NCBI RefSeq assembly: GCF_001653335.1
Contig: NZ_CP015079.1
Coordinates: forward strand, 1,798,001 to 1,862,000
DNA: 64,000 bases
Direction of reading: 5' to 3'
From: Nocardioides dokdonensis FR1436
Lineage (GTDB): Bacteria > Actinomycetota > Actinomycetes > Propionibacteriales > Nocardioidaceae
Within the stretch, counting starts at the first letter, position 1; the number at the start of each line of letters is the position of its first letter. The notes beneath the pieces were generated by a model. The model was not told where the DNA came from. It did not search any database and was given only the letters and a program-made list of their open reading frames with translations. The position numbers and the translations under genes were made by a program. Positions 58,321-64,000 of the stretch are shown one piece after another.

Positions 58321-58611
58321 TTAGCGACGTCGTAGACCTGCCATGGCAGGACGAACGTCGACGAGATAGACCAATGCAGCAATGGTGAGGATGAGATTGA
58401 GGATGCCGATGGGGCTGTTGAGGAGCAGGACCTGCACAGCGACTGCGATGCCCAGGATGATCGTCCAGGCCGGCTTGGTGAGCTTGCCGGCCGCTTCGTA
58501 GGACTCGGACGAGAACATCAGCGAGTTCACGAACGCGAAGATCTTCACCGCGAGCAGCACGAAGGCGAGCAGGGCGTAGAAGCCGAGCTCGAGGGAGTAG
58601 ACATCCAGCAC
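58321..58611 (-). CDS. DUF2516 membrane protein
   Basis: A 96-residue protein with three hydrophobic segments (GFYALLAFVLLAVKIFAFVN; TIILGIAVAVQVLLL; LNLILTIAALVYLVDVRP) and the loop GKLTKPAWT, matching DUF2516. Function unknown. GTG 58611 lies 6 nt after TACGCT, another likely leaderless start. Confidence 0.78.
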   Translation of the reverse strand: MLDVYSLELGFYALLAFVLLAVKIFAFVNSLMFSSESYEAAGKLTKPAWTIILGIAVAVQVLLLNSPIGILNLILTIAALVYLVDVRPAMAGLRRR

Positions 58612-58642
58612 TCGCTCAGCGTACGGGCCCCGCGGTGCTCAC

Positions 58643-58685
58643 GGGGTCTCGACGTCGCTCGAGCCTTCGGCCCTCGCTGCTCGAC
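58643..58685 (-). repeat. REP-type B repeat left of the IS110 element
   Basis: GGGGTCTCGACGTCGCTCG followed by AGCCTTCGGCCCTCGCTGC and TCGAC is a type B unit in minus orientation. A further CGCTGCTCGAC occurs at 58730-58740, right at the presumed left end of the IS110 element. Confidence 0.8.
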
Positions 58686-58740
58686 AGTGACGATACGAAT
58701 GGAGTGCCTGGTGGCAGGTCGTCCTGACTCGCTGCTCGAC

Positions 58741-58911
58741 TGACCATGGTGTCCATCGCTGGATCTGTCGGTCGGTCTGCTGCCGGGTGCTGCACCCAGC
58801 CAGGCGGGGGCCTCGTGACTTCATAGGAGCTTGTGCCCAGCCGTCACTGATCACTGTCCTGTCCGCTGCCCTCGCCTGGCTGGCGCCACCGCCACCACAA
58901 GAGGAGACGGC
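58741..58911 (+). ncRNA. Candidate bridge-RNA region of the IS110 element
   Basis: IS110-group elements encode a structured bridge RNA in the long non-coding end next to the transposase. This 171-nt left end has the right size and place and contains a hairpin GGGTGCTGCACCC (58785-58797) and other GC-rich complementary stretches. I could not define its guide loops by eye. Confidence 0.4.
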
Positions 58912-60048
58912 ATGACCACCATGACATCTGCACCACCCGTATCGCACTGCACCCACGAGGAGACCAGCGCTGCCTTCGGTGATCCGCCGTCGCCACGGGT
59001 CGGGGTGATCGGCGGAGTCGACACCCACCGCGATCAGCACGTCGCTGCCGCCCTCGACTCACTGGGACGCCTGCTAGGCATCGAATACTTCGACGCTGAC
59101 ACATCCGGCCATCGGGCCCTGCTGGCCTGGCTGGAATCGTTCGGACCGGTGCTGATGATCGGCATCGAGGGCACCGGCGCCTACGGCCTAGGACTCGCAC
59201 GCCACCTGGCCACAGCCACCACCGCCGACCTGATCGAGGTCGATCGACCAGATCGACGCACGCGCCGGCTCAAGGGCAAGTCCGACCCCATCGACGCCGA
59301 AGCCGCCGCCCGCGCGGCGTGGTCGGGAGCGCACACCGGCACTCCCAAGGCCCGCGACGGACGCATCGAAGCGCTGCGCAACCTGCGTGTCGCTCGACGC
59401 TCAGCAGTCCAGCAACGCGCCGACGTCGTGCGCCAGATCAAAGCACTGATCGTGACCGCCGAGGACGACCTACGCCACCGCCTGCGTCACCTAGACACCC
59501 CCACATTGGTGCGCACCTGCGCCGCACTGCGACCCGACCCCGCGCACATCGCAGAGCCCCTGCACGCCACCAAGGCCGCCCTGCGCAGCCTCGCCCGCCG
59601 TCACCGCCACCTCAGCGAGGAGATCACCGACCTCGAGGCGCTGATCCACCCCCTGGTCGAACAGATCAACCCCGCCCTGATGGCCATCAACGGCATCGGA
59701 CACGACTGCGCCGGACAGCTCCTGGTCACCGCCGGCGCCAACCCCGAACGCATCCACACCGAAGCAGCCTTCGCGATGCTCGTCGGCACCGCGCCGGTCC
59801 CGGCCTCCTCAGGCCAAACCCACCGCACGAGGCTCAACCGCGGCGGCGACCGTCAGGCCAACGCTGCCATCCACCGCGTCCTGCTCTCACGAATGCGCTG
59901 GCACAAACCCACCAAGACCTACCTCGCCCGCCGCGTCAACCAACGCGACCTCTCCAAACGCGAAGCAGCCCGCATCCTCAAGCGCTACATCACCCGCGAG
60001 ATCTACCCCGCCCTGATCAACCCCCACCACGGACTTGACCATCCATAG
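58912..60048 (+). CDS. IS110-family transposase (DEDD/Tnp20)
   Basis: A 378-residue recombinase. The N-terminal RuvC-like domain has GVIGGVDTHRDQHVAAAL (first Asp), IGIEGTGAYGLGLARHL (Glu) and KSDPIDAEAAARAAW (DxxD). The C-terminal Tnp20 domain has INGIGHDCAGQLLVTAGANP and FAMLVGTAPVPASSGQT with the catalytic Ser, then RLNRGGDRQANAAIHRV. ATG 58912 follows GAGGAGAC. Full length and intact, so the element may be active. Confidence 0.93.
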   Translation: MTTMTSAPPVSHCTHEETSAAFGDPPSPRVGVIGGVDTHRDQHVAAALDSLGRLLGIEYFDADTSGHRALLAWLESFGPVLMIGIEGTGAYGLGLARHLATATTADLIEVDRPDRRTRRLKGKSDPIDAEAAARAAWSGAHTGTPKARDGRIEALRNLRVARRSAVQQRADVVRQIKALIVTAEDDLRHRLRHLDTPTLVRTCAALRPDPAHIAEPLHATKAALRSLARRHRHLSEEITDLEALIHPLVEQINPALMAINGIGHDCAGQLLVTAGANPERIHTEAAFAMLVGTAPVPASSGQTHRTRLNRGGDRQANAAIHRVLLSRMRWHKPTKTYLARRVNQRDLSKREAARILKRYITREIYPALINPHHGLDHP

Positions 60049-60106
60049 GAGCATCCAGCGATGCGGCGGCGCCGGGGCGCCTCCCTGCTCGACCAGCGGT
60101 GGTTGC

Positions 60107-60150
60107 GGGGTCTCGACGTCGCGCGAGCCTTCGGCCCTCGCTGCTCGACC
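60107..60150 (-). repeat. REP-type B repeat right of the IS110 element
   Basis: GGGGTCTCGACGTCGCGCG, then AGCCTTCGGCCCTCGCTGC and TCGACC, nearly identical to the copy at 58643. It lies 14 bp past the presumed IS110 right end and about 27 bp before the asparaginase stop codon. Confidence 0.82.
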
Positions 60151-60176
60151 AACGATGGCTCCCGTCGCGGTTCGGC

Positions 60177-61133
60177 TCAGAAGCAGGCGCGGATCTCACC
60201 TACGGGTCGACCCCCGCCAAGGAGGACGTGCTCACCGGTCTTGCGGACGGCGTCTGCATCCACCCACTCTTCGGAGGTGACCCCGGACCGCTCAAGGGCG
60301 GCCGCCATCATCACCGGCCTCGCGCGGGCCGCGCCGTCGTCGGTCTTCATCGCGAATGCGCGGCCGTCGGGCAGGGCGACGGCGTAGACGGACTCCGCAC
60401 CTGCCTTGCCGATCGAGCCGGGCATGGCGGTCAACAGTGCCCGCTCGTCGCGCGCGGTGCCCGACACGTACTCGGGGTGGGCGCGGATCGCCTCGGCGAT
60501 CCGATGCTCCGGACCGTCGGTAGCGACCGCCAGCTTCGAGAATGCACGGGCGAGGCCGGTCACCGAGCAAGACAGCAGTGGGGCGCCGCAGCCGTCGACG
60601 GCGACCTGGGCAGGTTCGCCGGTCATCCGTTCGAACGTCGCGAGGATCGCCTGCTGGAGCGGGTGCTGAGGGTCGAGGTAGGTGGCGGTGTCCCATCCGT
60701 TCTGGACGCAGGTCGCGAGCATCGCGGCGTGCTTGCTCGAGCAGTTCATGGCGATGGGGGACTTGCTGTCTCCGTTGCGGAGCAGCGCTTCGCGCGCGTT
60801 GTCGTCCAAGGGCCAGTCGTGCGGCGTCTGCAGCGCCGACTCGTCCAAACCAGCCTGCTTCAGGATGCGGCGGGCGCCGTCGAGATGGATGTCCTCCCCG
60901 GAGTGCGAGGCGCACGCGAGCGCCAGTAGGTCCGGCGGCAGGTCGAGACCCTGCTCCACCATGGCCAGCGCCTGGATCGGCTTGTTCGAGGAACGCGGCA
61001 GGATCGGTGAGTCCACGTCGCCCACCGACCAGTCCACGGACCCGTCTGGGCGCAGGGCTACCACCGAGCCGTAGTGGTGCCCCTCCACGATCCCGGAGCG
61101 GACGATCTCGGCCACAACAACAGGTCCAGTCAT
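60177..61133 (-). CDS. L-asparaginase II family protein
   Basis: A 318-residue protein of the asparaginase II family (PF06089 type, distinct from the AnsA/B fold): VRSGIVEGHHYGSVVALRPD, PILPRSSNKPIQALAMVEQG, LACASHSGEDIHLDGA, AMNCSSKHAAMLATCVQNGW and DGCGAPLLSCS. It probably hydrolyses asparagine or a related amide in the cytoplasm. ATG 61133 lies 7 nt after TACGGT; GTG 61142 is the alternative. It is divergent from the sulfate-kinase fusion gene. Confidence 0.85.
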   Translation of the reverse strand: MTGPVVVAEIVRSGIVEGHHYGSVVALRPDGSVDWSVGDVDSPILPRSSNKPIQALAMVEQGLDLPPDLLALACASHSGEDIHLDGARRILKQAGLDESALQTPHDWPLDDNAREALLRNGDSKSPIAMNCSSKHAAMLATCVQNGWDTATYLDPQHPLQQAILATFERMTGEPAQVAVDGCGAPLLSCSVTGLARAFSKLAVATDGPEHRIAEAIRAHPEYVSGTARDERALLTAMPGSIGKAGAESVYAVALPDGRAFAMKTDDGAARARPVMMAAALERSGVTSEEWVDADAVRKTGEHVLLGGGRPVGEIRACF

Positions 61134-61198
61134 GCCAGGCACCGTAGGCGGCGCGCGCGGCGAGCGTGAAACTCGACTGAATCTGTCAAGATACTCGG

Positions 61199-63058
61199 GT
61201 GAGTTTTCCGCAGCACTGTCCTTCGCCCCGCGAGCTCGACGACCTGGAGCTCCTCGTCTCGGGTGCGCTGGCCCCGCTGACCGCCTTCAACGAGCCGGGC
61301 AGCGTCGTGACGCTGGACCTCCCGGCACCGGTCCGCGAGCAAGCGACCAGCGCCGGCGCGGTGGAACTCGTCGACCCCGAGGGCCTGCCCCTGGCGCGGG
61401 TGAGCGTGCCGGGCGGCGCCGTCGAACCGCTGACGCACGCGCAGTACGGGCCCTTCCGGGACCGCTACCTCACCCCGGCGCAGGTCCAGGATCAGCACCC
61501 TCGTCGCACGGTGGTGCCGGTCGTCGACGCGCTCACCGAGCAGCAGATCGCCGAGCTGTCCGGTCTGGGGCCGCTCGTGCTCCTGACGCTGGTCGGCGCC
61601 GGCACCCCCGACCTGTCAGCCACAGCCCTGATCCGAGCCACGATGCTGGCCGCCCAGCGGCTGACCGACGCCGTCGTGGTCGCCGTCCCGCTCGCGAGCC
61701 ACGGCGATGTTGACGCTGACCACGCGCTCGGTGTGCAGGTCGCCCACAACTATGCGGGAGCTGGCCCGGTCGTGGCCGTGCCATATGCAGCCGACGACGA
61801 CGCATACGCGGACGACATCGCGGCGATCGTCGACCGGGACCGCCCGGCGGCCGACGAGCAGGGCCTGGTTCTCTTCTTCACCGGCCTGTCCGGCAGCGGC
61901 AAGTCGACCCTCGCTCGGGCGCTGATGGACCGCATCCTCGAGCAGGGCACCCGCACCATCACCTCCCTCGACGGCGACGTGGTGCGCCGCAACCTCTCCG
62001 CAGGGCTGACGTTCTCCAAGGCGGACCGCGAGACCAACATCCGCCGCATCGGCTGGGTGGCCGCCGAGATCTCCCGGCACGGGGGGCTGGCGGTGGTCAG
62101 CCCGATCGCGCCGTTCGACGAGACCCGTCAGCAGGTGCGCGCCATGGTCGACGAGGCCGGCGGAGCGTTCTTCCTCGTCCACGTCGCCACCCCACTGGAG
62201 GAGTGCGAGCGCCGTGACCGCAAGGGTCTCTACGCCAAGGCACGCGCCGGCGAGATCCCGGAGTTCACCGGTATCTCCTCGCCCTACGAGGAGCCGCAGG
62301 ACGCCGACGTGGTCGTCGACACCACCGGTCGCACGATCGACGACGCCCTCGGCGACGTCATCGGTGCGCTCGCCGAGTCCGGCTACCTCGACCTCCGGCC
62401 CTCATCGCTGTTGGTTGAGCAGACCCCGCCCCCATGGTTGGTTGAGCAGGGAGGAGCGCCAGCGACGACCGCCCGTCGAAACCCGGTGACCGGCGCAACC
62501 GCCGCAGCCCAAGACGCGGGGCCCCTCAAGGTCCTCTTCGTCTGCACCGCCAACATCTGCCGCTCGCCGTACATGGAGCTCACCGCCCGACACCTCGCGG
62601 CGGGCGATCCGACGCTCGAGTTCGCCAGCGCCGGCACCCACGGCCTGGTCGACGAGCCGATGAACCAGCCGATGGTCGACGTGCTCGCCGACGAGGTGAC
62701 CGGTCACGAGCCCTTCCGCAGCCGGCGCCTCACCACCGCCGAGCTCGAGTGGGCCGACGTCGTGCTCACCGCGGAGGCCTCGCACCGCCAGTTCATCCTC
62801 GACGACAACCCGGCGTTGTTCCGCAAGGTCTTCAGCCTGGGCCAGTTCGTGGAGACGGTCGGTGACATCGGGGCTGGCGTACACGGCCGCGACCTGCTCG
62901 CGGCGATGCAGCACCGCCGGGGGCCCGCCTCGACCGAGCTCGACGTCGCCGACCCGTACCGGCGCGGCGACAAGGCGGCTCGCACCGCCGCCGACCACGT
63001 GGACCGCCTGCTGGTGGTCGCGATCCGAGCACTCTCGACCGCACCGAAGGCGCCCTGA
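61199..63058 (+). CDS. Fusion: ATP-sulfurylase-like domain + APS kinase + LMW tyrosine phosphatase
   Basis: A 619-residue three-domain protein. Residues 1-205 resemble the N-terminal part of ATP sulfurylase (LELLVSGALAPLTAFNEPGS) but without its catalytic HxGH motif. Residues about 220-400 are an APS kinase: P-loop FFTGLSGSGKSTLARALMD, SLDGDVVRRNLSAGLTFSKA, PFDETRQQVR. Residues about 404-430 are a linker encoded by REP DNA. Residues 443-619 are a low-molecular-weight phosphatase: VLFVCTANICRSPYMEL (CX5R) and the acid loop VADPYRRG. It would make PAPS and dephosphorylate protein tyrosine. GTG 61199 lies 6 nt after CAAGAT. Stop overlaps the next start. Confidence 0.87.
   Translation: MSFPQHCPSPRELDDLELLVSGALAPLTAFNEPGSVVTLDLPAPVREQATSAGAVELVDPEGLPLARVSVPGGAVEPLTHAQYGPFRDRYLTPAQVQDQHPRRTVVPVVDALTEQQIAELSGLGPLVLLTLVGAGTPDLSATALIRATMLAAQRLTDAVVVAVPLASHGDVDADHALGVQVAHNYAGAGPVVAVPYAADDDAYADDIAAIVDRDRPAADEQGLVLFFTGLSGSGKSTLARALMDRILEQGTRTITSLDGDVVRRNLSAGLTFSKADRETNIRRIGWVAAEISRHGGLAVVSPIAPFDETRQQVRAMVDEAGGAFFLVHVATPLEECERRDRKGLYAKARAGEIPEFTGISSPYEEPQDADVVVDTTGRTIDDALGDVIGALAESGYLDLRPSSLLVEQTPPPWLVEQGGAPATTARRNPVTGATAAAQDAGPLKVLFVCTANICRSPYMELTARHLAAGDPTLEFASAGTHGLVDEPMNQPMVDVLADEVTGHEPFRSRRLTTAELEWADVVLTAEASHRQFILDDNPALFRKVFSLGQFVETVGDIGAGVHGRDLLAAMQHRRGPASTELDVADPYRRGDKAARTAADHVDRLLVVAIRALSTAPKAP
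62411..62489 (+). repeat. REP-derived segment inside the fusion gene
   Basis: A partial copy (TTGGTTGAGCAGACCCC, 62411) and a full diverged type A copy (GGTTGAGCAGGGAGGAGCG from 62440, ending CGTCGAAACCCGGTGA) lie in frame. In the consensus the frame used here would meet TGA after GAGCAG; here that codon is GGA, so reading continues into the phosphatase domain. Confidence 0.82.
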
Positions 63059-64000
63059 TGGACATCCTGACTCTCACCGCCCTGTCCATCCTCGTCGCCG
63101 GATTCGTCGTCGGCGTCGTCGTCGGCCTGACCGGCATGGGCGGCGGCGCCCTCATGACGCCGGCGCTGATCTTTCTCGGTGTCGGCTCCGGCGAGGCGGC
63201 CACCATCGTCACCGCTGACCTGACCGCTGCGGCCGTCTACAAGTCCGGCGGCGCTGTCGTGCACGCGCGCCAAGGCTCACCCAACTTCGAGCTGGCGAAG
63301 TGGCTGATCATCGGGTCGGTGCCGATGGCCTTCCTCGGGCCCTACATGGTGAAGATCTTCACCAGCGACGCTGAGCAGCTGGACAAGGTCCTCAAGCTCA
63401 GCATCGGCTTCGCACTGCTCTTCGCAGCCGCCACCTACGCGCTGCGGCTCTACATCAACCTGCGCGCGGTGCGCTCCGGCGGCCACGCCGGCGACCCCGA
63501 CCCCAAGATCAAGGTGCTTCCGACCCTGCTGGTCGGCATGCTCGGCGGCCTGCTGGTGGGCATCACCAGCGTCGGCTCCGGCTCGGTCATCATGATCGCG
63601 CTGCTGATGCTCTACCCCGGCCTCTCCGCGGTGAAGCTGGTCGGCACCGACCTGGTGCAGGCCGTCCCGCTGGTGCTCGCCGCTGCCATTGCCAACATCG
63701 CGATCCACGGGCTCGACTGGAGCATCGCCATTCCGCTCATCATCGGCTCGGTGCCCGGCACCATCCTCGGCAGCAAGATCGCGCCCCGGGTGCCGCAGTC
63801 GTTCATCCGTCGCGGCATCGTGGTGGTGCTGACGATGTCGGGCGTCGCGCTGCTCGACAAGGCCGGCTGGGCGCCGCTGGGCCGCGAGGAGACGCACCCG
63901 GTGCTCATCGTCGTGGTCGGTCTCGTGGTGGCCGTGCTGGTCCCGCTCGTGTGGGGCGTGCTGCGCAAGGAGCAGGGGCTGCCCTTCATGGGCGCACCTA
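63058..64000 (+). CDS. TauE/SafE-family anion exporter (3' end cut by window edge)
   Basis: At least 314 residues of a polytopic protein: LTALSILVAGFVVGVVVGLT, GMGGGALMTPALIFLGV, then a second half-repeat LLVGMLGGLLVGITSVGSGS and LVGTDLVQAVPLVLAAA. The two GxGGG/GSGS half-repeats and about eight membrane helices are typical of TauE/SafE (sulfite or sulfonate transport). ATG overlaps the fusion stop (TGATG), so it is coupled to PAPS synthesis and may export sulfite or import sulfate. No stop occurs before the edge. Confidence 0.87.
   Translation, partial: MDILTLTALSILVAGFVVGVVVGLTGMGGGALMTPALIFLGVGSGEAATIVTADLTAAAVYKSGGAVVHARQGSPNFELAKWLIIGSVPMAFLGPYMVKIFTSDAEQLDKVLKLSIGFALLFAAATYALRLYINLRAVRSGGHAGDPDPKIKVLPTLLVGMLGGLLVGITSVGSGSVIMIALLMLYPGLSAVKLVGTDLVQAVPLVLAAAIANIAIHGLDWSIAIPLIIGSVPGTILGSKIAPRVPQSFIRRGIVVVLTMSGVALLDKAGWAPLGREETHPVLIVVVGLVVAVLVPLVWGVLRKEQGLPFMGAP

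Larger units (their letters stand above)
58741..60093 (+). mobile_element. IS110-family element inserted in REP sequence
   Basis: Bounds are inferred. CTGCTCGAC, a core part of the REP unit, occurs at 58732-58740 and again at 60085-60093, flanking the transposase gene. Subterminal inverted repeats CATCGCTGGA (58754-58763) and TCCAGCGATG (60055-60064) lie just inside. There is about 170 nt of non-coding DNA on the left and only about 40 nt on the right, as in IS110-group elements. The exact ends could be off by several bases. Confidence 0.65.

Noticed and set aside
1..64000. tRNA, rRNA or other standard RNA genes
   Set aside because: No cloverleaf arms with CCA-proximal GTTCRA motifs or rRNA-like conserved blocks were noticed; a covariance-model scan would be needed to be sure.

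Overview
The window looks like a chromosomal piece of a high-GC actinobacterium, most likely Nocardioides or another Nocardioidaceae. Reasons: very GC-rich codon usage; mycothiol synthase (mshD) beside an orphan GlnR-type OmpR regulator; SseC/DUF1416 and DUF4395 proteins; many start codons placed 6-7 nt after a TANNNT box (leaderless style); DUF222-HNH endonuclease. The genus is an inference. No tRNA, rRNA or CRISPR array was seen.

Layout. 1-5.7 kb: an Ala/Glu/Arg coiled-coil gene running off the left edge, a DsrE-like gene, a divergent nitrobindin / Fur-family / YgfZ operon, and a four-gene membrane operon (holin-like, DUF3618, YihY, DUF4235). 5.8-19.6 kb: housekeeping and redox genes, including a catalytically dead alpha/beta hydrolase, mshD, glnR, a MoaD/ThiS-like carrier, a secreted CDAGLPQ-repeat protein, DUF222-HNH, a divergent hsp20/MerR pair, hup, a thioredoxin, secreted proteins and a GDP-mannose dehydratase. 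This part ends with a sulfur operon (DUF4395, rhodanese, SseC) preceded by a 25-codon leader peptide and a hairpin. 19.8-23 kb: a four-gene operon with WXG100-like and DUF1023 hydrolase genes and a lipoprotein. 23-28 kb: blocks of a dispersed palindromic repeat (called REP here), a GIY-YIG protein, metY-metX and two paralogous secreted proteins.

28-58 kb is a surface-polysaccharide locus. The plus-strand half (28.2-39.4 kb) has a DUF4012 protein, the UDP-L-FucNAc genes (capE, capF and capG types), a WbpL/WecA-type initiating transferase, a WbuB-like transferase, a reductase, a polymerase and another glycosyltransferase. A transposon graveyard (39.4-43.8 kb) follows. The minus-strand half has a Wzx flippase, a glycosyltransferase and a wbpD-E-B-A set for UDP-2,3-diacetamido-glucuronic acid. 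Then come cysD-cysN, a WbpM/PglF-type dehydratase, a BY-kinase with a Tyr-rich tail and a small cupin. Dehydratase, reductase and WbpL-type transferase can make and load the first sugar, the WbuB-like enzyme can add L-FucNAc, and Wzx/Wzy/BY-kinase can export, polymerise and control length.

58-64 kb: a DUF2516 gene, an IS110-family element sitting in REP sequence, an L-asparaginase II-like gene, a three-domain fusion (ATP-sulfurylase-like domain, APS kinase, low-molecular-weight tyrosine phosphatase) and a TauE/SafE exporter cut by the right edge.

Most notable: (1) nested insertion sequences whose termini and target duplications can be read directly (intact IS21 inside IS3 inside an IS21 remnant, beside an IS30 relic); (2) REP repeats that supply gene stop codons and, in the fusion, an in-frame interdomain linker; (3) the sulfur-operon leader peptide with a following hairpin; (4) a candidate IS110 bridge-RNA region; (5) sulfate-activation genes embedded in a polysaccharide locus.
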